From positions 86,556,717 through 86,620,716 of the forward strand of contig CM045762.1 of NCBI GenBank assembly GCA_025200525.1: a stretch of DNA of 64,000 nt. Direction: 5' to 3'. A program made the translations under genes and the position numbers. The notes below the pieces were generated by a model that had not been told where the DNA came from, did not search any database, and was given only the letters and a program-made list of their open reading frames with translations. This DNA is from Camellia lanceoleosa. Its lineage: Eukaryota; Streptophyta; Magnoliopsida; Ericales; Theaceae. Positions 1 to 10,899 of this stretch are shown here, one piece after another (position 1 is the first letter of the stretch; each line of letters starts with the position of its first letter).

Positions 1-1755
1 CTCACCAGCTCTGGAAAAAGGGTTGACGACGTTATGGTCGCCATTCGTGGTAATTGGGAATTTGGCGAGGGAGAAAATCGCCAAGACCCAATGCCAAGGA
101 GAAAAGGCGAGCCAGGTGGCCGACTATAAATGTTATGTTTTACACAAAAAATTCATTCGGCTTAACTATTAGATGTTAAATTCATTCTGTCTTGCAGACA
201 ACGACTTAAAAAGAACATTGACATCGGCGGACGAAACTGTCCTTGAACAAGTGAAGGCGGCTCTTAATTACAAAGGCCGTGCAAACCTTCAAGATCAAGG
301 GCAACCAACCCACGTCATGCTGAAGTACGATCCTACATACTCCACTTTCTCGACCGCAGATAATATCCCCTTGTCGAGAGGTAAACGGCAACTTACTACA
401 CTCATATTCCCTAGTTACAAAAGCCTAAGGGATATTGGTGTCGTGGGTTCTGATGCTGACGCCGGTGAACAAGTCGGGGAAGACGTGCAATCAGAAGGCG
501 GTGCGAAGGACCATGAGCTGAATAAGGAGATTGACTAGGCATTTAAGCACATCAGCCCTGACCATACTGATACCCTTCTACTTCTGGCCGAGTAGACTTA
601 TCCGATCCTGGGGACGATATTTTCACCGGTTTGGAAGAACTACCAGGGACCGAATCAGAGGCTAAAGAGATGGAAGGAGAATCTCTCTTCCAACTCGCAA
701 GAAGACGGAATGCCGAAAGGATGGCGGCCAGGTAACAAGGTAGTGGTTCTGGAAGGAGCCAAGTAACTCCTACATGCGAGGATCCTCCAGAAGAGACGGC
801 CCGCCAAGCGATTGTTGCCGAATTGGCTCTTGAGCAGCAGACAGAAGTTATTGAAGCCGATCTTCTAGGGCAGAAGCGACCTGTCGAGATAGAGGCCTAC
901 TCATCTGAGGTGCTGATTGATAAATGGCCTAAGTTAGAGATACCGCTTGCCACGGATAGTTCATCCGAGCCATTCATCATTCAACCACGAATGAAGAATG
1001 CGTCGGTTCTAGCTAGCGGATCGACAATCAAAGATCTGGTCGTGGCTCTTAGTGTGGCTTCGGCTCTTTCACTTCCAGCAGACAAGGCAACTTTTCGTGC
1101 CGAACCAGATGTCATCTTAATTGCTCTGGCGGTGTAGTCGGCCATACTGGTAAGTTTTGATAAAATGTACGACTTTCTAAAATTTCCTTTTTGAATCCGA
1201 CTAAAGCCTTGACTTTATTGCTGTCAGACGACGGGAAAGCTTGCCGAGATCGGTTGTTGATATTACGATGCCGTAGAGCGACTCGGTATCCTTGAAGGCC
1301 AACTTGAAGCTGAGAAAGACATGGTCATTGCTGCTTTCATCGATTTGGCCGTGATGATGGTTAAGGCAGAAGAAGAGCAGATGAAGGCTGTTGCTATTGA
1401 GGAAAAAGTGCAGCACGCCGACATGCTTTGTAAGGTTGCCGAAGAAAGGGAAAATTTGATAGATGGCTCCCTCAAGTCGGCTCAAGAGGAAGTATCAAAA
1501 CTTAAGGCCAAGCTTGAGGTGGAAAGGAAGGCGAGAGAGCTTGCTGCGGCGGATGTGGCCAAAGCTTTTGACGCCGAAAAGATTAAGGCCAAGGAAGCAT
1601 ATGCTGATGAAGCCTTGAAGTTCGAGAATCGAGGTTTCAAGCACGGATGGCTCAAAGTTTTGGCAGCCGCCAATGTGACTCTCGATCAGTTGATTCCTTA
1701 TGAGCAGTTGGAAGTAGAACCGTTGGAATCGGATCCAGAGGAATTCGACTTCTGA
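1..1755 (+). pseudogene. Element 1 aORF1: antisense Transposase_28-like gene, 3' part
   Basis: Homologous to 24313-26397 of Element 2. The frame is open from base 1 and contains GNWEFGEGEN, matching GNWEFAEGED in Element 2. Intron 1 is 116-197 (CAG/GT donor, TTGCAG acceptor), phase 1 as in Element 2. Intron 2 is 1150-1227 (GTAAGT donor, GTCAG acceptor). Exon 2 carries a conserved YDPTYSTFSTADNIP block and a downstream FIIQPRM block. Exon 3 (1228-1755) is a long Lys/Glu/Ala-rich coiled coil ending RGFKHGWLKVLAAANV and an acidic tail. Breaks: stop at 536-538, a frameshift near 595-605, stops near 734 and 1135. A polyadenylation-like AATAAA follows near 1886. The N-terminal half lies left of the window. 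The function is unknown; the family is annotated as gypsy-associated, and the stops argue this copy is dead. Confidence 0.75.
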
Positions 1756-2059
1756 TCTACCATTTTTGTAATAGATGTTTTTGTTTTTGTTTTTGTTCAA
1801 CTGTTTATTTTGACCGGCCGTTTGTGTAATAGATATATTTTTGCATTGTTAAACGATTTAGGCTTTGTACTAGGGCCATTTTCATAAATAAAGTGTCAAA
1901 TGTACCTATGTAGTTTATTAATGAAAATGTCAATTTTGCTTATAAATCTGTGAGTGAGTATGCCTTGTTTGGTTAGTGATAATAAAAATAAGAATAGGAA
2001 TAATAAAAATGAGAAAATTACCAAGTGGGGCAATTGTACTAATTCGGCAGATACATGTT
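1756..2059. other. aORF1 3' flank of Element 1
   Basis: AT-rich sequence following aORF1, with an AATAAA near 1886 that could end its transcript. I see no other gene here. Confidence 0.5.
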
Positions 2060-2660
2060 AAAGCTGAACAGATTAATAAATCTGCTTTTGCCTCAGTTGA
2101 CCGCTGAACGTCAACGCCAAATACAATCACGATATGTTCAGGCACTGGTTTTAATGCGGCAAAAATGTTAAGAAGGACCATATGAACCAGTGGTGCACTA
2201 AAAATGGTTCAATGCCGAATAGATTAATTAATCTGCCCTTGCCCCAACTCATTGAGCGTAGCCGTCGAATACAATCTGCAAGCAGCTTATGGGTTCAAGT
2301 GGGGCACCTGTCTAAATTTGGCAAAACTAATAAAGAGCTGAATAGATTAATAAATCTGCCCTTGCCCCAGCTGACCACTGAGTGTAGCCGCCGAATATAG
2401 TTTGAAAGCTACTTATGGGGTTAGGTAGGGCACCTATCTAAATTCGGCAAAACTAATGAAGAGCCAAATAGATTAATAAATCTGCCCTTTGCCCTAGTTG
2501 ACCACTGAGCATAGCCGCCGAATACAATTTGAAAGTAGCTTATGGGGTCAGGTGGGGCACCTATCTAAATTCGAAAAAACTAATGAAGAGTCGAATAGAT
2601 TAATAAATCTACCCTTGCCCCAACTGGCCACTGAGCGTAGCAGCCGAATACGTAGGTAGG
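2060..2660. repeat. Intergenic tandem array between aORF1 and aORF2 (Element 1)
   Basis: Five degenerate copies start near 2062, 2214, 2337, 2462 and 2588, so the unit is about 124 bp after a longer first copy. Each carries the dyad AGATTAATAAATCT followed by GCCCTTGCCCCA. The same core occurs every ~73 bp between aORF1 and aORF2 of Element 2. Short open frames across the array are by-products of the repeat. Confidence 0.85.
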
Positions 2661-2797
2661 CGGCGACCGCGGGCACTTCGTTATCGTACCCGCAATTAAT
2701 ATGCGGGGTAGCCAGGTGTGTGGAGGGCTTGTGGACTCTTTAAATGGTAAGAGTGTATCTGGAAAAAGGAACACTGGTGCGACCTCAGCGATTACGT

Positions 2798-3760
2798 ATG
2801 CCTAGCAGAGTATTCTTCAATAGTAGAGGCGAGAGAAAAACACTAGCTGACCTGGAAGCAGAAATGAACTGTGGAACTGGTGGAGACTTTTCCCGTACGA
2901 GTAAAATGATGTCAGAGGAACGAGAAAGACATCGGTCCCGCCGTTATCGAAGCAAGTCCCCAAGAGGGGATGAGGCACCAAGGAGGGGGGCGCAACTGTG
3001 AGGGAACTCTAGGACTGAGAGAACTGGGAATGCTCATGCCTCAACACAAAATGAACCAACTAGGCCACGATGCGCGGTAAGTTTTTCACTGTTTGTTGGG
3101 AACAAACCAATGACCGAAGCGGATTCAATTATCCGTGATCCAAACATGGTAGTAGAGTTTACTCAGCAAATATTTCCACCCGAAGTACAGCTGTCAATGG
3201 TCAGTCGGGCTGATTATAAAAATTTTCGAGAGGACGTCCATGAAGCGGTCAAAGGACTATATACCACCTATGAGATTGGCATGCACCTTCATGCTGCGCG
3301 AAGAGAGATCGAACAAAAAGACAGCCGGATTCGGAACTTGGAGCACTGAGTAGAAAAGGCCGAGAGCGAGTTGAGAAAGACGAAGCCTACCGAGACACAA
3401 TTGGCAGGTCAGACGAACCCAGTCGTGACGAACAGAGTAAACCAGTGCCTGCTTGATCATGCCATAGCCAATCGAGATATGGCAAACATGTTCTCAAAAG
3501 AGGCGATAAGGACGCGGGCCTATGAGCAAGGCTTTTTTGATGGTCGAAAGATCGGCATTGAGAAGACCAGGGAAAAGTTGGCAGATGACATTTGCCGATG
3601 CGAGAACCATGGCTTTAAGTACGGATGGATTAAGGCTTTGCAAGCCGTGGGTGTCGATTCAGCATTTTCATTGTACCAAAGTTATAAGGTCTCCTTCAAG
3701 GCTTATGAGGTCGAAAAGATTGATGACGAAGAAAAAGGTGCCAACCAGGAGAAGGCCTAG
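2798..3760 (+). pseudogene. Element 1 aORF2: antisense RS/coiled-coil gene
   Basis: One continuous frame of about 320 codons interrupted by only two TGA stops (2999-3001 and 3347-3349). The start ATG at 2798 was chosen because MPSRVFFNSRGE aligns with MSNRLFFNSKGE in Element 2. Order of features: FFNSRG N-terminus; Arg/Ser-rich basic stretch (residues ~45-65); conserved block around MTEADSIIRDPNMVVEF (~105-120); EVHEAVKGLY-like helix; coiled coil; then YEQGFFDGRKIGIEKTREKL and CENHGFKYGWIKALQAVGV. The GFKYGWIK motif matches the GFKHGWLK end of aORF1, so the two genes share a C-terminal module. AATAAA follows near 3825. It is convergent with pol across the 4015-5320 array. I recognise no enzyme; the basic N-terminus may be nuclear or nucleic-acid binding (inference). 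Confidence 0.7.
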
Positions 3761-4014
3761 ATAACCAGAAAGACATTGTATTTCTTAGTCTGTCGGTACC
3801 CATGTATTTGCATATGTTGTAAAAAATAAATATCCTTTGTGCTTGTTTGTTTGATATTTTGGTTGTCCCTATCAAAAATGTGTGTTTGTGGTCCCATGCC
3901 ATCTTCTTGCTTCTGGCTTATTAATGCATCTTTAGAATTGTTTTTCTATCAACCGTTGCAGTTTAATTACTAACTTTCGTTGACTTAGGCAATGTTGATC
4001 TAATAATCCTTGCA

Positions 4015-5320
4015 GCGAGCGCTCGGAATTCGGTGACGATTGTGATCATGCACAAAAAGTGCTCTGAATTCGGAGTCTTTGGTTTGGCTAATCGTGATCA
4101 TGCACGAAAGACGCTTCGAGTTTGGAGGCTTATTCAGCCAATCGTGATCATGCACGAAGGGCGCGCCGAATTCAGAATCTTTGTTTTAGCCAATCGTGGT
4201 ACACGATAGGCACTTCGAATTCAGAGGCTTATTCGGTCCAAATATGGTCATGCATGAAGGGTGCTTTGAATTCAGAGTCTTGCTTATAGCCAATCATGAT
4301 ATACATGAAGGGCGCCTCGAATCCAGAGGCTCATTCAACCCAAATGTAAACATGCACAAATGGCGCTCCGAATTCGGAGTCTTTGTTTTGGCCAATCGTG
4401 GTATACATGAACGGCGCTCCAAATCCAGAGGCTTATTCAGCCTAAACGTGATCATGCACAGAGGGCGCTCCGAATTCAGAGTCTTGCTTATAGCCAATCG
4501 TGATATACACAAAGGGTACTATGAATTCGGAGTCTTTGTTTTGGCCAATCGTGGTATACACGAAAGGCGCTCCGAATCTGGATGCTCATTCGAACCAAAT
4601 GTGAACATGCAAGAAGGGTGCTCCGAATTCAGAGTCTTTGTTTTGGCCAATCGTGATATACACGAAATGCGCTCCGAATCCGGAGGCTTATTCGGCCCAA
4701 ACGTGACCATACACGAAGGGCGCTCTGAATTCGGAGTCTTACTTATGGCCAATCGTGATATACACGAAGGGCGCTCCGAATTTGCAGTCTTTGTTTTGGC
4801 CAATCGTGGTATACACGAAAGGCACTCTGAATTCAAAAGCTTATTCGGCCCAAACGTGAGCATGCACGAAGGGCGCTCCGAATTCGGCGTCCTTGTTTTG
4901 GCCAATCGTGGTGTACACAAGAGGTGCTCCGAATCTGAAGGCTCATTTAGTCCAAACGTAAGCATGCAAGAAGGGTGCTCCGAATTCGGAGTCCTTGTTT
5001 TGGCCAATTATGATATACACGAAAGGCGCTTTGAATCCGGAGGCTTATTCGGCCCAAACGTGACCATGCACAAAGGATGCTCTGAATTCAGAGTCTTTGT
5101 TTTGGCCAATTGTGGTATATACGAAAGGTGCTCCGAATCCGGAATCTTATTTGGCCCAAACGTGACCATGCACGAAAGCCGCTCCGAATTTGGAGGCTTA
5201 TTCGGCCCAAACACGACCATGCACGAAGGGCGCTCCGAATTCGGAGTCTTACTTATGGCCAATCGTGATATACATGAACGGCGCTCCAAATTCGGAGGCT
5301 TTTTCATCATTCAACCATTT
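4015..5320. repeat. pol/aORF2 junction tandem array (Element 1)
   Basis: About 25 units of ~51 bp alternate between two types, giving a ~102-bp dimer. Type A holds GGCTTATTCGGCCCAAACGT, type B holds CTTTGTTTTGGCCAATCGTG. Both contain the 14-bp perfect palindrome CTCCGAATTCGGAG. Because 51 is a multiple of 3, a 380-codon plus-strand frame (4196-5338) and long minus frames stay open; I do not treat these as genes. The array lies exactly where sense pol and antisense aORF2 transcription would converge. The homologous array in Element 2 is at 30020-31076. Confidence 0.9.
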
Positions 5321-5437
5321 TTAATGAGACGACAATAAAAAAAGCATAATGTATTGAGGAATACATAGATGCATACATGTTTGTATAGCAGCAAAAATCA
5401 AAAGCGAACTAGCATATCGTACAAGTTAGCTTAATGA
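5321..5437. other. Spacer between junction array and pol
   Basis: A short AT-rich stretch 3' of pol with no recognised feature. Confidence 0.4.
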
Positions 5438-7640
5438 TCAAAATTTACGCAAGTGGATCAAATTCCAGGGGCGTGGTAAACTTCTGCTAGCCATGTCTGA
5501 AAGCCGATACGCCCCCGTTTCGACAATCGAATCAATCCGATAAGGACCATCCCAGTTGGGGCCTAATTTACTGTCTATCGAACGTTTAGTAGCAGGAAGC
5601 ACTTTCTTGAGGAGCAGTTCTCCAGGTGCATAATGGCACAATTGCACGCACTGGTTATACGACTTGGCGAGCTCCTACTAATACCGTGCCATGCATGCAA
5701 GAACACGATCTCGGTGTTCTTCAATCAAAGTCAGATCTAAGGCCAATATCATGTCATTACGCCCCATGTCAAAAACCTTTGATTTCAATGTGGGTAGGGC
5801 GATTTCAAGGGGGATAATAGCCTATGTCCCAAAGCACAAGGAGAATGGCATTTCTCCAGTGGACTGCTTCGGAGTGGTACGATGAGCCCACAATACACTG
5901 GGCAACTCTTCAATCCACTTGCCTTCGACTTTCTCCAATCATTTCTTGATTCTATCCAGGATCACTTTATTAGAGGCCTCAGCCTGACCATTGCTTTGCG
6001 GGTACGTCGGTGAGGAAAAATAGGGTCGGATACCGTATGTATTGCATAACTTCCGATAGATGCCACTATCGAATTGGGTGCCGTTGTCCGATACCAGTGC
6101 TCTTGGTATGCCGAATCGAGTTATAATGTTTTTCCATACAAAGCGTTTAACATCGACATCTCGGATATGTGCCAATGCTTTTACTTTGACACACTTCGTG
6201 AAATAGTCTATTGCGACGATCATGAATCGTTTGTTTCCCGGAGCCCGCAGTAATGGTCCGACTATGTCAAGTCCCTATTGAGCGAACGACCAAGGACTAG
6301 TAACGAAATTTGATTCTTCGGAAGGCAGGTGAGTTAATGGGGAAAACTTTTGGCATTGTTCGCATTTTTTTATGTAGCTCTCGGCATCAGTACGCATGGT
6401 CAGCCAATAGACCTCTTTGTTATGTCTCGGTGGGCCAATGAGCGTCCTCCAGAGTGGGCACTGGAACTACCTTCATGTATTTCGGCCAAGAAGTCCTCAA
6501 CTTTGTCTAGGTGAACACATTCCAAATATGGCTCAGAGAGAAATTTTTTGTAAAGCTTTCCCTACGGATCCAGATAATATCGCAAGACTTTATTCCATAA
6601 TTTGTGGACTTCTTTCTTATCTGTTGGGAGTTTCTCTGAGGAAAGAAATGCAGCGATAGGGTCCATGCAACTTGGTCCTGACTCAATGATGTTAATTTGA
6701 ACTGGTTCAGAAGAAGTGATACTCGGCTTTGGGATGAACCCTACTTCAATGGTTCGTTTGACTTCTGAGTTAATGGCGGAAACTAGGCAAGCAAGGGCAT
6801 CCGCATACGTGTTCTGATCCCGGGTTATCTAATTCAGCTCGTGATGGTCGAGTTTCACGAGCAAGAAATTCGCCATTTTCATGTAGGCTGTCATTCGGTT
6901 ATTTTTAGCCACATATTTCCCTTTCAACTGGTTGATGACTAACTTTGAGTCACAAAAAACATGTTACCACCATGCACCAAGATGAAGTGCGTTACGAAGG
7001 CTAGTTAGCAATGCTTCGTATTCGGCCTTTTTATTTGATGCATCGAAACCTAGTTTGATTGCCTGCTCGATTATTGCCCCTTCGGGGGTCATGATTACTA
7101 CGGCTGCCCCGCTGCCACGTTGGTTGGATAATCCATCACAGTACATTTGCCAGATGTCTCCAACATACATTCTCCAATCGAGTTGAGGTTGAAGGTGGAC
7201 TTGATCAGACTTGAAGTTGGTGGCATATCCTGTGAACTCGGTTACAAAGTCGGCCAGCATCTGCCCCTTAATGGCCTTTCTGGGCAAAAACTGGATGTCA
7301 TACTGGCCGAGTTGCAAAGCCCATTTAGAGACTCGCCCCGATGCTTTTGCGCTATAGAGCACTGCGCGGAGAGGATAGTCCGTTAATACCCTTATGGTAT
7401 GAGCTTGAAAATAGTGCATTAGCTTTTTGGCAGTCACCGCGAGAGCTAGGATAAGCTTTTCCAGTGGTAGGTATCGTGTTTCGGCATCAACCATTGCCTC
7501 GCTTACATAGTAGATTGGTCACTACTCCTGGAGTTCCTCCTTTAGTAACACGGCGCTAACCGTCCGGTCGAATATCGCCAGAAACAAGATGAGCGGTTCG
7601 CCTGGCAATGGGGTTGCCAAGAGTGGCACTGTAGCTTGAC
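5438..7640 (-). pseudogene. Element 1 pol fragment: RT end, RNase H, archaeal-type RNase H, integrase
   Basis: Reading the minus strand from 7640: the end of the RT connection (PGEPLILFLAIFDRTVSAVL), first RNase H (TRYLPLEKLILALAVTAKKL; GQYDIQFLPRKAIKGQMLADF), then a second RNase H with MYCDGLSNQRGSGAAVVIM and AEYEALLTSLRNAL. Next come the integrase zinc-finger region, the catalytic core with a DIVGPL Asp, SDNGTQF and NGQAEASNK (D,D,E), and a C-terminal part ending RPWNLIHLRKF at 5438. Several stops interrupt it, for example near 5940 and 6280. A second RNase H is typical of the plant Tat lineage. The RT palm and everything upstream are missing because pol is cut near 7640 by unrelated sequence. 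Confidence 0.85.
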
Positions 7641-7992
7641 TTTTCGTGCTCATTTTGGATATGATCAGCCCTACAATTCGGACTCCCGTGGTTTTGAATC
7701 TGATTCCACAAGTGCAATGTGAAATAGACAAACACAAAAGAGTCCAAATCCGGCAAATCTTTTGGAAAATTAATTTTGAATCAAAATGCGAAAAATGGAC
7801 TGCTTTGCCAGATACAGAGTCGCCACCTAAATATTTTTGGGAAATTTAGAAAACCCAAGACTCGTGTCAAAGGCCACGTATTCGTTATCACCAAGAATGT
7901 ATCGGCTCGAGAACTTAGGTATAAGAGTTGCAGGTCATGAATTGAGCACTCCCGTTGGCCCGATCAAAGATCAGCCTCTGCTAATCATGATG
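7641..7992. other. Unassigned repeat sequence left of the solo LTR
   Basis: It begins abruptly where pol homology stops. It contains GAGTCGCCACCTAAATAT (near 7818), a phrase I associate with leaders of plant Tat/Ogre-type elements; this link is from memory and weak. It appears continuous with 10018-12505, since the two are separated only by the solo LTR and its TSD. Confidence 0.35.
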
Positions 7993-8844
7993 TGTAATAA
8001 CCCGACCCTCACATGTGCTTCTGACCTATTTAAGTCCCTTATTTTGTGCATGGAAATGCTTAATGAAAACTTTTGTTATTTTATCTGTTGGTTAAGTAAA
8101 GGTATCTGTTACAATTAAAACGTTTAGAACAGAAATTGGGAGCCTTAGAGGCTTAATAATCCGAAATTAATGTTACATATGAGATCAGCATAATTTCTAG
8201 GTAATAATAAGCATTTCTGTGAAATTTCAATTTGGAATGTGTAAACTGATTCAATTTTGTCCTTATCTCCACTTATATATATAATTGTGCTCCTTTATAT
8301 CTATGTTCCTTTAAATGGTTGACTTAGAACTTCACATGAGGGAAGAAAGGAAATTGGGAGAAAGAGTTCTTTAAGAGGAGGAGTTCTTCAAGCTAGGGAT
8401 TTGGAAAAACTAGAAGATTGTAGGATTGGGAACTCCAGGTATGTGAATTTTATGAGAATTAATTGATAATTATGCAAGCTAGGGTGTGTGTTGGTTGAAT
8501 TGAAAGATGTTTTATCTTGAATTGGTTGAGATTGGTTGAGAGTTAAGTTGAGTTATATGAAGAGCACTCTCATTTTATGCCTTATCTCTATCTATGTCAA
8601 ATGATTTGAATGAAGACATGTACATTTGAGAATCATATAGTATGGATTCATGTGCTTAATTTATGTTATGAAGTGCAAAGAATTGAGGAATCAATTTATG
8701 TTGAAGTTAATATATGTATGAGTTGTCTATCTACATGATTTTTGGGCCATGTTTTAGCAATGAAAGAGTCTATGTTTGAGCCTTGTGAATGTGCATCTAA
8801 AGCTGAATTTTGTGTGAATTTCGGACTATGCAACATAGGAAATC

Positions 8845-9010
8845 GCCGCACATGCGGGGGCACTGCCGCACGTGCAGGGATCAAGGCTGCACGTGCGGGA
8901 AAATGGCAAATTTTTGAGCCTTGCTACTGCTAAAAAGGCACATGCGGGGATTTCTTGCCGCACGTGCGAGAGCCTTTGCCGCACATGCGGGGCTCATAGC
9001 CGCACGTGTT
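8845..9010. repeat. Cluster of G-box-like palindromic words in solo LTR
   Basis: Seven copies of a word close to CCGCACGTGCGGG (near 8846, 8865, 8887, 8935, 8956, 8978 and 8999) are spaced about 20 bp, with one wider gap. The word is self-complementary and most copies contain CACGTG or CACATG. The same word recurs at 48968-49120. Confidence 0.8.
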
Positions 9011-9366
9011 GCCCATGCCAGAAAAATTGGTTCGCTCCGTTTGCCGTGCTCGTTCTTCGGTTATTTTTAGAATCTGTATTTAACGTATTTTTGATATTGA
9101 TAAATTTGTTCGAACCAAAGCGAGTCTGGAAATGGTTAACAATGATTAATTGGTGACTTGTATATGTGTGTAGGGCATACTCTAGAAGGAACCAGCGTCT
9201 CGTTACGACACTGTGAGTAATAGTGCATTACATGTATATTTATTTATCGTTAATGCTTATGGCTATTAACGCCCTGTTTCCGTAAGCCACTGCCTTAACA
9301 TGTAAAATGGTTGAAAATTTATGTGCATGGAAACATTGAAAGAATGTGTGTACATATGAACATTCT

Positions 9367-9436
9367 GGGCCAATGGTCGTTTTGTTATTTCTGGGCCGAT
9401 GGCCGTTTTGTTATTTCTGGGCCTAAGGCCGTTCTG
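9367..9436. repeat. Short tandem repeat of GGCC words in solo LTR
   Basis: About 2.5 copies of a ~27-bp unit containing TTTCTGGGCCGATGGCCG. The unit is itself partly self-complementary (GGCC...GGCC). Confidence 0.7.
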
Positions 9437-10517
9437 AAAGTAAAACAGCATCATCCATATGAACTCTGCAACTACATACGTGTTGTTATGTATTACTAAT
9501 GGATTATGCATTAAACTGTTTATGTGCTATTATTCATTGAGCATAGCTCACTCTGTGTTTTGTCTGATGCTGTAGGTAGCCGACCGGGAGGTCAATCCTA
9601 ACCCCGATACCTGTCTTCCTTTTGTCAACTTCTGAATGATCAGACACTAGACGAAGCCTCTTATGTTTTGTAAAATTTGTTAAACTATTGGCTCGTACGT
9701 TGATTTCTTGTCTAAGGTTGATTGTACATGACTTTCACATCTCATATGTTTTTGTTACACCCAATCTTGGAGCTGGGTTTGTATATCTATACGTATATAA
9801 CCGCTGTTCAGGTACATGTTTGGGTATAGCATTTATCTGTTATGGTGTTTGTGATCCTGGCATAGTAGTGATAGCTCAATGGAATTTGTTTTCTCTTACT
9901 TTTGATAACTAATGCTTCCGTTCAGGCCCCGTATATATTATGAATACCAGGTTAATGTCTGTTTCTGAGTAGGTCATGCCCAAACTTTTAGGGGCAAGTT
10001 TGGGGAGTGACATGATGTAATTCTTATTTACATTATATGTTCTTGTTCTAATTATTAGGCTAACTTTACTATGTGATGCACACAAGTATAGACTAATTTG
10101 CAAAAATTGGAATATTTGATTTCATGTTTGTTTTGAAAAAGAGTTTATAAATGTGCTACTTAAAAAAGTGGGCTCAAATGTACATTAATCAAACTATCCC
10201 AATTTAAGCAACTAGTCTTCATCCACAAGCATTCAAACAGTTTATCATATAAGCAAGTTCAGCTACTAACATGGCATATGAATCAATATGATAGCATGCG
10301 ATAAGACACGTATTCAAAGAAGTATTTAGTTAACAAATGCAAGTTAGAATGATGCGCTGAGCTTAATGCATGCAAGACAATGGATGCAAGGCATGAAAAA
10401 TGCTAAAGAAACAGGATGCTCTAATCTAATCATCATAAGCAGGTAAATAAAAGGGAGAAAGATGTGGGATTGGAAAACATACACATTATTACAATTGTGC
10501 CATCGTCCAGGAGGGTC

Positions 10518-10735
10518 CGAATAAACTAACTAGCTAACTAATTGCTACGAATTAACTAACTATTACAAACCAAATGGAATAAACTAATTACGCTAACTAG
10601 CTAATTAAATAATTACAATGCAAAATTAATTAATCTAACTAATTAATTAATTACAACAAATTAACTAGCTACTCTAATTAATAAATAATTACAACACAAA
10701 GTGAATTAATTATGCTAATTAATTACAACACCAAA
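10518..10735. repeat. TTAATTA-rich low-complexity tract
   Basis: Irregular repeats of CTAACTAATTAATTACAAC-like words. No protein is encoded. Confidence 0.7.
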
Positions 10736-10899
10736 TACAAGTCCACAAGCGAATGGGCCTCGGTAAATAAGGAACTACTTATGCATGCACGAATTTCCAC
10801 CTGAAAAAGCCACTGTTTTGCTGCCAGAATACCTCTGTTGCATAATTAGAACATCTTTTCACCTCAGCCTCTGTTCTGTTCTGTTCCAAAAAGTCACTG

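Larger units (their letters stand above)
7993..10012 (+). mobile_element. Solo LTR of a gypsy-like element, TSD TGATG
   Basis: The element starts TGTAATAACCCGACCC and ends GGGGAGTGACA, with a perfect 5-bp duplication TGATG at 7988-7992 and 10013-10017. It is 2020 bp long and has no coding sequence, so a solo LTR is the simplest reading. Orientation follows a TATA-like stretch (near 8274) upstream of a palindromic word cluster (8845-9010). A related sequence is at 48714-50869 and a more distant one at 38870-42829. Confidence 0.8.

Noticed and set aside
4196..5338. 380-codon plus-strand open frame
   Set aside because: It is the direct translation of a 51-bp tandem array whose unit length is a multiple of three; the minus strand is equally open, and the homologous array in Element 2 has no such frame.
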